Below are positions 37,878 to 51,514 of a stretch of 64,000 bases of DNA, in pieces; within the stretch, counting starts at the first letter, position 1, and each line of letters opens with the position of its first letter. The notes below the pieces were generated by a model, which searched no databases, was not told where the DNA came from, and worked only from the letters and a program-made list of their open reading frames with translations. The position numbers and the translations under genes were made by a program. The stretch comes from Membranipora membranacea (taxonomy: Eukaryota; Bryozoa; Gymnolaemata; Cheilostomatida; Membraniporidae), in the NCBI GenBank assembly GCA_914767715.1, contig OU612073.1, positions 1-64,000 on the forward strand. Reading direction: 5' to 3'.

Positions 37878-38907
37878 CCTGCGGGCCGCTGTTGAAATGC
37901 AGAGTAGAGCACTGTATTCATGTGTATAGCAGATATATATGTGTATATATACGAGGTAACTAAGTGTATATAGAATGTATATTATGTATATATATATGTA
38001 TGACGAATATATGTGTTTTTTTTTTGGGGTATATATGCGTATATATAGGATGTATATATGTGTATATAGGGCCATATAGAATGTAAATGTGTGTATATAG
38101 GAGATTTATATGTAATGGTGTGATGGTAATGTGGACATGGGAGATGTTGTGTAGTGGAGGTATGGTACTTTAGTATATATATATGTTGTGTATACAGGCA
38201 GACATTGCCCTGATTTTATCATGTCCTCCATTGAGGGTTGTCCTGCACAGTAATATTTAAACCATGGCGGCTTGTACCTGTGGACACAACTCAACCGGAC
38301 ACAATTAACGATAATCAATTATAATCTTGTTACTATAGGCAGTAACAGCTTTTGTTATCAGTACATGTTTTGGTAATGTTGGACAAAAGATAATAGATGG
38401 TCAAACAAAAATGTTATCAACAATATCTACTTTGACAGGCGATTATCCTATATCTTATATTCACTGATAGCTATTATATATTATAGAGGGTTTATAACAG
38501 TTAATTAATTAGCACACATACCTATGGGGTACATACTGAGAGAGCTGTATAATCTTATAGCCTACAGCAGCGTCAGCGAGCTGAGTACACAGATCAACTC
38601 ATAAGATTATTATAATTACTTTGTCAGTACCAGCAAAATATTTAATCTCTTTTACCAATACAGGTATGATTATTATATTACAAATCTCAGCTAATCAAAC
38701 AATTATTAGCTCTTTTTTCTCAGCTCGGCCTTTATAGAAAATATTGACACAGTCAGATTGTTGTAATAAAAGCCTACAGCAGTCTTACTTTATAAAATTG
38801 TATAATAAACGAGCGCCTATCATATTAGACAATACTCTGCATAGTGTGACAGCCTAAGTAGTGAGCAACTTCATTATATATATGAAAGAATACTAATAAT
38901 TAGGAAT
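37878..38907. other. Intergenic, AT-rich with TATATG-type simple repeats
   Basis: Degenerate gtatatat repeats lie at 37925-38100, and further AT-rich DNA leads to the next gene. No gene is recognised. Confidence 0.5.
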
Positions 38908-41900
38908 ATGAGTAACTCTGGAGATTATAGTGATGGCAGTCTCTCATTAGAAAGCACAGCTAGTGATGATGACGATCAACTTCATCTTCATTATTTCAAT
39001 TCTACCTTGAGGTTTGTTGGAGTGTCATATATAAATGAGACTGGCGTAAAATAACAAAAAGCATTGTTTGCCTTAGATAATCATAAATCACGCATCACAC
39101 ACATTATTTGTTGATGATAGTAGGCCTACATAATGTGTGGTCAATCTGCTAGCAGGATAGCTGTGATGTCATGTCTGTAAGAAATGTTAGATATAGTAAG
39201 TATATAGTTAGGTCAAGTTTGATCCAATTGCCTGCATTCCAGTTGCTCCTGATCCACTGATCACGCGGCGTGACCGGTGACCATTGCAAAGAAAATGGAC
39301 CAAACCTGGTCTAGTATATAGTATTTAGAGCACAGTGTATTATATATATTGTATCTATGGTTCTTGTTCAGTTAGCCTCACACAAACACACAAATATATA
39401 TATATACATATATATATACAATTAAAAAATTATAAGATATATCTGGTAATACGGATGAGTCATCATGTGTGTAAGACTGTTCTCTTCTATAAATCACTTA
39501 GTTTTCTGACCAGAATTCCAACAAGGATCCGAACAGATTTCAATCAAATCATTGAAGTAATTTAATTAATCACTTGGGATATCAATCCAATAGGAAATCC
39601 ATTTAAAGAAACTTGTAATTGAGCTCAGAACCAAATGTTGAGCTGTTTGATAAATAAAGAGTTAAGGTGCACATTACACCAGCGGCAGCAGCTGTCTCAG
39701 CAGCCATATTTTTTTCTGTCATAATATATCTGCTGCATATAATCGAGATTAGAAGAATGAATCGCAGATTTAGGAGAACAGTGTATACATATTGTGTTAA
39801 TTATAATTCTAGTGACAGAATGCCAAAGAACTCATCGAGCCGATTAGGGATGGGAGGCAACCGACGGAGGGCGGTGGATGGTTCTGAAAAGTCATCTAGC
39901 AACAAAGGAACTAAGAAACTGCCACCACTCAAATCTAACACTATAGAAACGAACGGTGATATGATACAGACTCAGTATCAAAGGCTGTCAGGAAAACTCG
40001 CTGGAAAACTCTCAGGCAAACTATCCTCCGCCGGTAGAGATGAGAGTAAATTAGAGTCTGGTGGTGATCTAATAGACAGAGAGCTAAGACTCAATCTATC
40101 TAACAGTATAGACTCTACATCAGTAACATCGAGTAGCAGGCCAGCAGGGCTCAGAGCTGGAGGCAGGAGGAGAGGTGGAATCAAAGCAGCTATCACATCC
40201 ACATATAACATAAATAACAACAATAGTACAGGATCAAATAGCACCACTAGAAGATCGTCTAAACAAAAGAATCAGACAATCGACCAGGATTCTACGCCGG
40301 CCATCACAGGTGAAAATAACACGCTTGTCAAATCTAAATCCCGTAAGAAGATCCTCAAACCCAAACCTCCGGATAAGCAGAGCGAAGGGGAGACACTAAC
40401 ACAAGAGTCGTCAGACCAACCACAAAATCCAACAACAAATACAACAAAACCTCAATGGACTAATATAGTGAGGAAAGTACAGATTCACAAACATCAAACC
40501 ATCAAGAGTAGAAACAAAAACGGCCTCAAAAAGAAAGATTCTTTCTTCAAGAAACAAAAATCTGAGTTTGTTATTGAGAACACATGGATACCACGTGATA
40601 ATCAGACGATTGGCTCTAGTTCGGCTAGCTCTACCCAAAAACTGAACAAGAAATCCAAAAAGAAAACTTCCAAAGCAAACAAGGACTGTAATACCGTGGA
40701 CAATAGATCGGTGGCCTTGACATTGCAGGAGGAGAGAGATTATGACAATGAGTCTAAAGAGGATGATAACGCAGGTAATAGTGTCTCGCCTGTGATGAGT
40801 GCCGAGAAGCATATCTCTTCAGCGACTGTGACGTACGACAGAATATGTTACCCTGTAGATAAGCACTCTGCTGTCGGACACAGTCCAGCCTATACAGGTC
40901 TGTACAGTAAACCAAACTCATTATAAAACTCCTTGATACAATCACCCATTACCATCGTACATTAGCTGTCACTTCTCAACTTATTCACAACCATGACAAC
41001 ATATCAATGAAAAACCGATTGATTTTAAATTTGGACATAACTTTCATCCTACCCCCCACCCCCCATCCCCATTCCCTACGCCTTTACACAAGAAGTGGGA
41101 TTATGCAGTTGCCAAGCTGGGCTTTCAGTAAACTTAACAACAGTTATATCACAACATACTGTTTCTACGAAGCTGGACAGATGAGTCAATATTTAGGTGT
41201 TGGTGGATAGCTGTGTAACAATGATCTTATTGAGTAAGTCTTTAGAACTGACTGCTATTAAACTCCCACAAGTGATCATGTTTACAAATCATGAGTACAT
41301 ACGTCTAAATGTAGAACTAATCAAACAACCTGAAGCCTCATCAAGTAACAACTTCTGAAGGTAGCTCATGATAGAATTACATTTCTTACATATGTTTGCT
41401 AAATACCAATAAGAGAAAGTTCATCACACCTATTATGGCTAATTCTGGGCTGTTGCTGTCGTTTATTTTGTGTGGGTTCATTTATGTGATTATTGAAACC
41501 TAAAACAATACCTTACATTCTAATCATCTAATGATATTCACACAATTATCTTCTTCAATCAATATTTGAGAATCAAAGCATTGATCTGAGCACAGCCGAT
41601 ATCACAGAGCAGCCGATATCAGAAAGCTGCCAATATCAGAGTGATGCCGATAAAAACGCGCTGTCGACACCAGAACACTGCTGATATCGGCAGCTCAATG
41701 ATATCAGAGCACTGCCGATAGCTTATAACCTTCTTATGTCTGAAGTGAACATCCATACACACTCGCTGTACAGAAGCAGCAGCAGAAGGAGCTGTGAGGC
41801 AGCAGATTCTGTTTGGTTGACTACTTATTATTGATTCATTTTTGCTAATTAATGAAACCACAGGGAATAATGGCAATAAAAATGAAAACTTTTAGCTATT

Positions 41901-44573
41901 GATATTGTTACAATATTATCAATACTGCCGTAGATAGATACAAAGCTGTGCTCGCTCAGCTATCGTTCTCCGTCTTACATGAATAGGTTGATTGGCTTAT
42001 TTGAACTCATCTTATAAACTCTTTCCTGAGAACATCCTGAAACACAAAAGCGCAAAGTTTTTCCGTTATCCGGTATGTTCAGGAAAACAAAATTATAAAT
42101 CCGTCCATAACTGTAAATAACTACAGTGATGATGTAAACTGACAGCTCAACAGCTACGAGGCCACATAGAAATCATTCACTCACTGTGTATCCATGGTCT
42201 GTACCAACAGGCATTGATGCAGTCTAACCTAGATCAAGTTTAATCCCATGGCCTGCACTCCAGTTGCTCCCATCCACTGGTAACGGCGCCACGTTGAGTT
42301 GTTGCAAACGCACTGTACGGCTGTCACACATCATGCCTGTCACACTGCATGGTTCTCACAGACTAGCTGAGATGAGTGGTGACTTCATGACCTGTGTGCC
42401 CCATAATCATGGGCGTCAGAAGGATTTACCAAGGGGTGCTATTTTTAGCTGTGGAGTAGTTTGTGGCATGTATAAGCGGGGAGGGTGCGGGAGGGGCTGA
42501 CGGAGATTTTTTGAAATTCGAGACCCAAAAAGAGACATTCTGGTACATACCAGCCAACTTTTATGGATGAGCAACACCAAGCATGATACCAAAAATATTT
42601 AACAGCAACAGCCTCTTGCCCAGGCCCCGATTGAAAGTTCTAGCGATAAAAGAAAACATTGAGTTCCAATTGTTAAAAAAAAAAAATTTTAAACCTTCCA
42701 AGGGGTGCTCACTTGAGCACCCTGAGCACCCCTTCTGACGCCCATGTCCATAATTAAACACAAAATGGCGAATAATGTATAAAAAATTTCCTGTTGTTGA
42801 TATATTATTATCAACAAAACAGATGAAATCGATCAGTTAGGTCCTGCTATAATATTACAGAGTGTTCCACTTGTTCTGTTGTGGCCATAGAGTTGAGTCT
42901 ATGACTGTTTCATATGAAAAGTAGTGATCTTAAATCAATGTTTGACAAAAATGCAAATGAAAACTGCTGCGAGAAATACATACATATCACATCACAGTTA
43001 TGGGATACTTTCATACAATCTTCAACGTCAACAATACATCATACGTCATACAATACAAACGTCAAGAGAAAAGGCTCAACAAAACCCAAACAAAAACATT
43101 CCCACCAGCTGTGGTATCTGGTCTGTGGGGCATATCATACCCTACTAGTTAGACTTAGCTACTTTAGATGGTCCTATCAGTAGCTAACTAACATTACTGT
43201 AACTAAACATTTAAAAGTAATCCCGTGTACCGACACTAGCACATTACTAATCATCAGAGGTGTATTATGATATGCATAATGTATTGTATCTTGCAGATGT
43301 TGTGGAAGATGTTGCTGGCTCAACAGAAATCCGCGCCCCGGCAGCAAAAACCCATCAGATGATATCCAGTCCAAAATTAAACAGCCCTAAACTTTCATAT
43401 TCGCCTAAACTGACAAGCCGAGAAACTACACATGTCAATCAGATTAACGTGGGCGACTTCGCTAACCTCAGAGAGGGATCATCCAGGCAAAGTGACGCAA
43501 CGTCAGCCAATCAGAATGTGCCTGACTTCAAGTATCAGAAGAATAAAATCCGATTTAAAGGGGCCAGTAACAGTGTACCTAACTATAACGATAAACAAGA
43601 GAATATAAAGAAGACAGTAGTTGCTCAGAATGACGCTCTTCTCACTAATATGAGCAGCAGCGGCAGCAGCAGTAACAGAAGTAAGAAGAGTAGAGCTGGT
43701 AAACCTCCTATATATGTCAGTAAGATTGAGCCAATCACAGCACAGAAATCCCCTAACTTTCTCTTACCCACCACAGTACCACACAGGAATAAGTTTATGG
43801 ATCTGCTGTTAGGGGATACAGGAAGGTCTGATATCTCTACTCGATCATCTCCTGATTCTCTACCGAGGATTAACTTTGGTAGTCCTACTCCTCTACAGAA
43901 GTACCCCTCTACCTCTACAGCTGATGATTATATGACAGGGGAGATTAGTATTATAGTACCTAAACTTCCTCATCTAAATAAGACACAGACAGAGCAGTCA
44001 TTAACTGATATAGATAGTAAGTTCTCTGTAAGTGGAGCATCAGCTGATCATCATACAGAGGACGAACCAATCGTTATAGTTACTAACGAGGATGGTGTCA
44101 ATACTACACACGATCACAATGGTGATCTAACAGATAGAGATGGTTGGGAGAGCGGGTATAGTAGTATGTCCCCTCGTCTCTCTAGTCTCGATTCTAGAGC
44201 TCATGCTATCATGACACCAATGTCCAGTATAACAGCAGGTTCTGTTTTACTTGAGTTACCTACGAGTGATCATCGATCTCTTACACCATTCAGTACTATA
44301 ACTAACTCTACTAACTTTGATCACTCACGACCTCAATCCTCCTTTCTGGATGTGCCTCAGTTTATCGGAGCTGCTGCTGGATCTCACTTTGATACACATG
44401 AGTCCCACAATCGTAGGTTTTTTCCAGAGTCCAGACCTCCACTAAACAAACTCCCAGCGATATACAGCAGAAACACTAATGATAGTACGGACTGTGGGGA
44501 GGATCAGAGATTTGAGTTTACACCTCTACCTCTGCAGAGTATTCGTACATCGGATGGGGAACTCAGCGACTAA
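38908..44573 (+). CDS. Unrecognised single-pass membrane protein with long disordered tail, 872 aa
   Basis: Three exons, 38908-39011, 39660-40897 and 43297-44573, join in phase (2 then 1). Exon 1 gives an acidic, Ser-rich N-terminus (STASDDDDQLHLHY). Exon 2 opens with one transmembrane helix (ITPAAAAVSAAIFFSVIIYL) followed at once by RRMNRRFRR, so the long C-terminal part should be cytoplasmic. The rest is Ser/Lys/Asn-rich and looks disordered, with a short GKL repeat (SGKLAGKLSGKL), a basic stretch in exon 2 (KKKDSFFKKQKSEF) and an acidic, Ser/Thr-rich exon 3 (GWESGYSSMSPRLSSLDS). I recognise no domain family. The acceptor of exon 2 is aaataaag before AGTTAAGG, chosen because it is the only one in phase; it is weak. 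AATAAA lies at 44797. Confidence 0.7.
39205..39318. mobile_element. Small MITE, relative of the one at 8.4 kb
   Basis: The ends ggtcaagtttgatccaattg and ggaccaaacctggtctag form imperfect inverted repeats like those at 8391-8492. The core cattccagttgctcctgatc is shared with 42.2 kb. It lies in intron 1 of the membrane-protein gene. Confidence 0.6.
41588..41722. repeat. Degenerate ~20-bp tandem repeat with GATATC cores
   Basis: Units such as agccgatatcacagagc and ctgccgatatcagag repeat about seven times. Each keeps a palindromic GATATC or GCCGATA core. Confidence 0.6.
42228..42312. mobile_element. Left part of a MITE of the 8.4/39.2-kb family
   Basis: ctagatcaagtttaatccca followed by ctgcactccagttgctccca matches the other two copies. 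The right terminus is not recognisable. Confidence 0.5.
42401..42754. mobile_element. hAT-like MITE, about 340 bp
   Basis: The inverted ends catgggcgtcagaagg and ccttctgacgcccatg enclose 340 bp. A 7-bp direct repeat ccataat flanks it at 42401-42407 and 42748-42754. The end sequence resembles hAT termini (CAnGGGCGTC followed by AAGGGGTGCT). There is no transposase. Confidence 0.78.
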
Positions 44574-45519
44574 TTCTATCTATCCAATCACTTCATCTTA
44601 TTATGTGTTCTATCAAAAATGCGCTTTGAGTAGATATTTTTATATTTCATCATTATTGCTGGTTTTACGTACAAAAATTGTTTGAATATATGAGATCTCG
44701 GAACATTTTTTTCATATACAACGTGTTCATAAAACTACATGATCTCTTAAACTGTACAAAGAACCATGATATGTAACTGTTATGTTATTTTCTCAAAATA
44801 AATTTAAGGAAGGACCATAATATCTGCTACAATGACAAAGAATTATTTTTTAACAGATATAGATTAATACGCAGCAATATAGGCCAGTCTCAGGCCATTT
44901 TTTATCTAATATGTAACTCGAGTGTTGCCCACCAATATTTATAGCATTTATCAGATCCAATGAGTTTGAATTGCAGTGAAACATATAGGGCCAAACTCCC
45001 ATTATTTTCACGGCTCAAATTATTCTGACAAAAAATAAGATGGTACAACTCCGAATTACATAACAGTAGTTGACTGGCTAATAATAATAACAAGACTTGG
45101 TAATGCTCGGAACACTTATTAAATTAGCCAATAGAATCACTATTGATATAACAGGCAGGTCGCAAAATGGAAGACTATAAGGTATATATATGGTTCATAT
45201 ATCGATATATGGCACATATATATGGTACATATATCGGTCGATATAAGGTATATTTATAGGGTACTTATATATGTCGATAGAATGTACATTTATATAGGGT
45301 ACAAATACCGTAATAAGGTACATATATATGTGCCTCATATTGTGTATATGGAACACTAGGCCAAACTACATGATGCTTAAGGCAGCCTCCTTAGAGCCAA
45401 AGTTGCAACAAACTTGTCATCATTAAACACAGAAAGAAAAAATAACAATGATATAAAAATGGAAATTAATGGATTATCTACAGAGTGTTGAGGATTATTA
45501 TAACTTTAGCCTTACTATG
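44574..45519. other. Intergenic region between convergent genes
   Basis: This holds the 3' UTR of the membrane-protein gene and the 3' flank of DNAJC8. A degenerate gtacatatatcg-type repeat lies at 45180-45345. I see no gene. Confidence 0.6.
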
Positions 45520-48500
45520 TTACCTCTTTTCAAGCTTTGGTTTGGGTGGACGGAATGCACCTTTCGCTTTTTTACCTTTAGCTTTATTAAAAGTCCTCCA
45601 ACTATCTACTCTGTTAGTTCTGGACTCCTAAAATAACCAAATAAAAACATCATAGTAATGTAAGAAGCTTACGCATTCCTAAGCTTGCGCTATCGAATTA
45701 TCTGAATATACACAGGCAGGATATGGACCAGCTCAGGATCAACCAATCAGGAGTGATCTGAAAAAATATGACAGTACTCCAATTGAAGTATTAATTTCAA
45801 TGGCTGTGAATAAATTTCAGTTAAACAAACACACCAGACTCTGTGTATGAGGTAGCCTTGGATTCAGGCCAACAATTGGGTCTTGTCTGTAATATGGGTT
45901 ATGTTGGATATAGTGTAAGTGGTGTTATTTACTCATGTATCACTAATTGTGCATTTCAGAATACATTCATGTGCTTGTGTTTTGGTTGGTTTTAGTTTGT
46001 TATTGTGTGGAGTTGTCTCTTCATATTGAGCCTGAGTAGATAACTTCAAATTATTGGACATAATCCCAGTCTATGTATGAGGAGGAGGAGGATGTTATCC
46101 ATATGAAGACAAACCTCAAAGTTTTTATTCCACTCTTTCTGTACTTTAGCATCTTCTTCAGCTTCAGCGTCATCCTGAGCTTTTCTTTTTCTACACGATA
46201 TCAGAAACGATAATAATGCTAACATTTACATACAATATGGTTCATTCATTTGCCGAGAGGCCCGCTGTTTGTACATTATATACCTGCTGTTCGTACATTA
46301 TATACCTGCTGTTTGTACATTATATACCTGCTGCTCATATATTGCCTATCATATCGTTAAACTATTAATACTGCAGTAGCTCAAACTGATATCCAGACTA
46401 CACTATTATCATGTGTATCTCTGATCATTAGAGTCGTTTTAATATCAGTACCTAACATGCACCCGCCCATTATAAATATAATTGAACAAGGATCGTCACA
46501 CCAAATTCCTTGTGATAGTACACTTACTAAATGAATTAGTTCACTCTCTATCAATCAGAGATATACATACACTAGTATATCACATGATCAGGGTGGTGGT
46601 AGCGGCTGTAGTCAGTATTTAGTTTATCTGAGAGATTTTAACATTACGTACTTTTCATGCATATCTTTAGCTTCTTTCTCCTGCCTGAGTCGCTCTAGGT
46701 CAGCGAATAATTTACACATATGTACATAGACAGCGTGTTTAAACTTCTCAGCGTCCTGCTCTTCTGGTACCAGCTGGTGAGCCTTACCTTCCTTCTTTAG
46801 CTGCTTCTTCTTACTCTTTATCTGTAATATTATATCATATAATACGATATAATATATAAATAAATGTTATAGAATATCAACTTAATAACAATTCTACTCA
46901 TCTGCCCCTCAAACAATGCCCAGCCAACACAGTTATACATTGTATACACCTATATAGAACTGTTACTTATGTATATTATACAGTATAATAACAAATAATA
47001 GACCTTATATGCTACTAATTATATGGATAAGTATATCTATAGAGGCATATGTTACAACCAGCAGAATATGAATGTTACATCACAGCAATGTTTTAGGAAC
47101 ATTTGTTCAAAATACCACTAATTTAACTCAATAAAGAAAATTCAACCAACTTCAATGATATATATACAAAGCTGTCTTTCAATTTTAAAATTCTCCGTTT
47201 CAGAAAAAAATCCTTCAAAACAATGATTGTCTGGACATTAAACTAAACCTAAATCTGAAAATCTGAGCCCAGCATTGGACAAAAGTTAAATGGGTAATGA
47301 AGGTGATCTCCTCCACAATTTTGCCTCCAAATGGGGAAATCTTCTCATCAGACTTCATTCAAACTGACCAAGTCTTATCTTCAACTTAAAACATTCAATA
47401 TTCAAGCTTCAGTAAAATAAGCAGGGAGCCACATACATGTTACAGGCTATGGCCACATTTATTCATTAGCATCAGGGAGTTTGGGACCAATGAACAGATA
47501 AGTTCCTTGTTGGGACAAAGTTTGGGCATAGTCTTATATTTCGAAGTTGTCATTACAATGAATAAATCTCAAGGAGAGGATAACTTTAAATTACAAAATC
47601 ATAGATCAGCAATGTAGGCAGGGAGACAGTCTAGGTATAGGTATAGTAAACACTGCGATATATTTAGCATCTTGTTCTGATCAATTTCAATAAAGATCAA
47701 CATTTATCAAAAGAAGATACTGCAGCTATTGCAATCTTAAACCAAAAATCAGATCTGTACTGATAACAAGCCTGGAACATGGACTGCAAATAAATGATTC
47801 CTACTAAGCTATTCCAGGTCCTCACATCACAGACAATGTCCTAGACTTAGATAAATAGATGCCTACCTATAATTTAGCAGTTTTGTGATTGCTAGGTAGC
47901 GCCCCCCCCCTCCTGCCAGTGTTAGCAATTTATTTCTCATATATTAAGTTATTAGTTATGTTTGAAAATTCTGTGTCATAATTGTTGAGTCTCAAATATA
48001 TAGTAGTGAATATTCAGTTTATGTAAAAATTGGGAAAAGTCAGTAACAGAAATGTGGCAATTTTGTTCTAAGATTCATTTTGATTAAGTCGTTCTTTTAT
48101 TGTCATGTAGCTAACCACAGAGGAAGATACCCAATAACAGATTGGGTACTTGGGAAATACTGCTCTCAGGCTGGTCCATATGAAGTCATTTTTGAAAAAC
48201 ATTACTGCTGATTTCTCATATATAGACAATGGACTTCCAAGACCAATTTAGGTTTATACTTTGGTCTACATTTATATCCTCACAACTACTGCTCCATATA
48301 ATGTCCTGTCTAAGTGAATTATTGGGACAGTGGGCTATACTCACTAGTTCATCAGTCTTAGTCTTAGCTTCCTCTACAATCTCCTGACATCTTTTGAATC
48401 CTTCCTCATTATTTAAAGTTTTATAAGCTTTATTGACAGCTTCAAAAGCTTTCTGAGCTCGCTCCATATCATCTACATTCTTATCAGGATGCACCAATAT

Positions 48501-51500
48501 AGACATCTACAACAAACAATCACTTACATGGGCTAACAGTGACAGTAACAGTGACCTAAAAACAGCTAACAGTGACCTAAAACGCCTATGGTATTTGATT
48601 ACGGTACCTTACATTTGATTAGGCCATAGATTTTAGGGATAATCTCTATATAAAGTTAGAGAAATCTATGATGTTCTAAGAGTTCCATACTATAATACAA
48701 ACTGATGTGTGTCTCTTATCAGGTGAGCCAATTAGGTCATTGTACTTCATCATGTGATCACCTGTACTAAAGACACAAGGTTCCAAATCATATATTAGAT
48801 GAGAAATCATCATGCATCAGTCCTTGTGGCTGATAACATTTAAGATGAGGGTTAACATCATAGGAGTCTGCTGCGTACTATGAGATACATACTATATCCA
48901 GATTCTTTCATTCATTCATTTGAGATTGTTCGCATGTGACAATAAGAAGAGCCTAAAGGCAGGTGATGGGGATTTTCCCAGTTGAATTAATTTAGTAGTA
49001 GTAGAGCACTCGACTTCATCAGTGAGCAGATGAGAATATAAACTACCCTCTCAGTGAGACAATACTAAGAATGCATTGTGGGATAGTATGAGATATATAT
49101 CATATACATACTATAACAATGCATAAGTGGAGAAAGAGATAATTCTTACCCTTCTATATTTCTGTTTTATTTCAGTAAGGTTGGCATCGTAAGGTAAATC
49201 TAGTACCTAAAATAAGACAAGTCACAATCAAAGTCATATAAATCAGGATATCATATCTGAGTCATTGATATACACATATACATGATAGTGGTCCTGTATG
49301 CTGTTGTACTAAATGTATTGGTTTAAGATCTCAAATTATTAAATTTAACATCTCTTACTGCGGCTAACTAAACTAGACTATATGCGTTATACAGGACACA
49401 AAATAAATATATATATATAGTCAGTAAGATACTTACATCATATGGATTAAGATTGAAGTAAGTGGATCCGGGACGTAACAGTCTGTCTATCTGTTGTTTG
49501 GGAGTTAACACAGAGTCTCTCTGTTCTATGTCTTTAACCTGCAGAACATTATCATAAAATTAAGAGTACCATCAGACCATCAAAAGAATATGCGACAGCT
49601 TGTACAGTACAATCATATCAGAGGCTATCTGGGGCATGGATAGTAGGGAAATTTTCCCAGTGTTTTAGCGTGATTATTACAGATATTACAACACTGGTCT
49701 GTTGTGTAGAAAGTTCAGCAGTACAGCAGAGCTGTTGAGATTAGATGCTTACTTTCGTATGTGGTTCATGCATGGTAGACTTGTCATTTGGCTTTTTCTT
49801 TTATTATTTTTGGGCAGCCTTGTACTATTCAAGATAGCATCAGGAGTTATTGTATTGTTTGTTAATGATGAAATTGTGACGCGATCTGAAAACCAAATCA
49901 AAACTCAAAGTGATGACTTGAAGGAAAGTAATTCCTGATACTTTCTTCTGTAGGAGAAGGCTAACATAAAAAGGATAACAATTGATGGTGAGACAAGGCT
50001 AGAATCATTGGCTCCTGGCTGGCCCTACAAACATGTCTATGGATTATGCAAAGTCGACTAAGACAATATGTCGCTATATCGATAGCGTAACCATTAATTT
50101 GCAGTCCACAGTCAATGTATTATGTTGGCAGCCTATTTACCTGCGTCGGCATAGTCTCCAGCATCAGCATCAAGTTGTGACTCGGAAAACTTGTTTCTCA
50201 TAAGTCAGTTAAACTTTTCAGGTCTGCAACAATTTATGACACTGAACAGCTTTGGGCCTAGATGTTAGGGGACCGGAGAAGTAAGCTGTTGGTTGGTATT
50301 CCATTCCACTCACGGATATTTGGCGTTGGACAGTGTTAGACTGTGGAAAAAGTATTGGTCAGGACGCTTACGACTGGAGATATGTTTGACGGGCGGCGTT
50401 AGTATGATGATACTGGCTAATATATCAAGTCTGCTCTGACATCTGCGTTCTGAGAGAGGTGACAGGTTGAGCCTAGGTAACAGGTGCTGGTTGGTCGATC
50501 TGTTCGTCTGATACCGCATATTAGTCTAGCAGCCCTTCTTTGGACTGCCTCCAGACAACTAGTGGCAGTATCAGAGACAGAGTCCCATGCTCCAGAAACG
50601 TATTCAAGAACGAGACGCACTAGCTGTTTGTACGCTGTTGACTTCACCAGTTATGATGCAGCGAGAACGTTTCTCCTTACAAAGCCTAGGTTTGAGTTTC
50701 CCTTGGCCGCAGGGCTGTTCACATAATCATTCCAGTTTACCTTTGAGTCTACAGGGACTCCAAGGTACTTGATACTGTCAGCTTTGGGTATTTGTGTCCG
50801 ATGGATAACAAAGGTAGTCTTGTAGGCTCTTCCTTTGCGGGAGAAGGATATTTGCTGGCACTTAGCAGGGTGGAATTCCTTATCCCTGAGCCTCTCTCAA
50901 TGTTCTAGCTTGACCAATTTGACTCGGGTTTTGAGTTTTATATATATGTACAAGACTTACTGCTTGTCCTGTTCAATTTGCTAGTATTATTCGATTAGCT
51001 ATATTGCAAAATAACATCAATGGATCAGTACAGAGAGGATGGTCCATTCTCCATGATCAGGACAAGCTGCTGCATGGAGTAGGTAGGTAGTAAGTAGGTG
51101 GTGGCTCAGTAGTAGTTGGCTAGAGTGTTGGGCATTTAGCACCGAACCCCCACTAATGTAGTCCACCAGGAAGAATGGATTTCCTATGTCTTCTTATGTT
51201 TGCCTGGCATCCAGGTGTGCTCTGTCTTATCTTAATCTAGAAAGGGAGGGAGTGGGGCTTAACTTAACTAATCAGTAATAAATATAATCATATATATATA
51301 TATGAGTTGTTGTGAGTGAGGAAAAACTCATTCATTAATAATGCTCACTGCAAGAGTTCTAGGACTTCAATATCATACCAACCTCCTTATAAAACTCATC
51401 GAATGTTTCTCCTTCGACCTGAACCTCATCTTTAGGTTTTCCTTTCTCTGATGAAGATGTGGACTGTCCACTTTCTTTTCCTTTCAAATCTGAACTTGAA

Positions 51501-51514
51501 TTTTGTTCAGACAT
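45520..51514 (-). CDS. DNAJC8: DnaJ homologue subfamily C member 8 (spliceosome-associated J protein)
   Basis: Seven exons, 51514-51383, 49538-49437, 49206-49150, 48506-48345, 46821-46652, 46190-46115 and 45627-45520, encode 268 aa with all phases matching. The J domain spans exons 2-4 (STYFNLNPYDVLDLP, then SILVHPDKN with the HPD triad at residues 103-105, and ERAQKAFEAVNKAYK). It is followed by KKKQLKKEGK, a charged coiled region and the conserved C-terminal block KEWNKNFEESRTNRVDSWR. DNAJC8 (SPF31) is a nuclear splicing-associated cochaperone. The exon 1 donor is the less usual GTTGGT. An in-frame upstream Met at 51580 exists, but MSEQNSS fits better. Intron 1 contains a LINE fragment. Confidence 0.95.
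46262..46335. repeat. 25-bp repeat, three copies, in DNAJC8 intron 5
   Basis: Units of ctgctgtttgtacattatat plus acctg lie 75 bp upstream of the exon 6 acceptor. On the gene strand each carries CAGGTATAT, a weak donor-like motif. Confidence 0.75.
46822..48344. other. DNAJC8 intron 4
   Basis: I see no exon, gene or clear mobile element in this 1.5-kb intron. A poly-C run lies near 47902. Confidence 0.5.
50050..50900 (-). mobile_element. LINE 3'-part fragment, decayed
   Basis: The minus strand reads KCQQISFSRKGR, SIKYLGVPVDSKVNW and YKQLVRLVLEYVSGAWD, then LEAVQRRAARLICG, which is the typical C-terminal region of LINE polymerases. An in-frame stop precedes the YKQLV block. It lies in intron 1 of DNAJC8. 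Confidence 0.82.

Larger units (their letters stand above)
40927..43296. other. Intron 2 of the membrane-protein gene
   Basis: No exon is recognised here. It holds the degenerate GATATC repeat at 41.6 kb, two MITEs at 42.2-42.75 kb and ordinary AT-rich sequence. Confidence 0.5.

Noticed and set aside
37536-38075. Overlapping Pro/Ala/Arg- and Gly-rich open frames on both strands
   Set aside because: They are readings of the stop-free 16-bp GC minisatellite; three or more frames are open at once.
49702-49938. 78-codon plus-strand frame with a hydrophobic stretch
   Set aside because: It lies antisense in DNAJC8 intron 1, with no splice partner or recognised domain.
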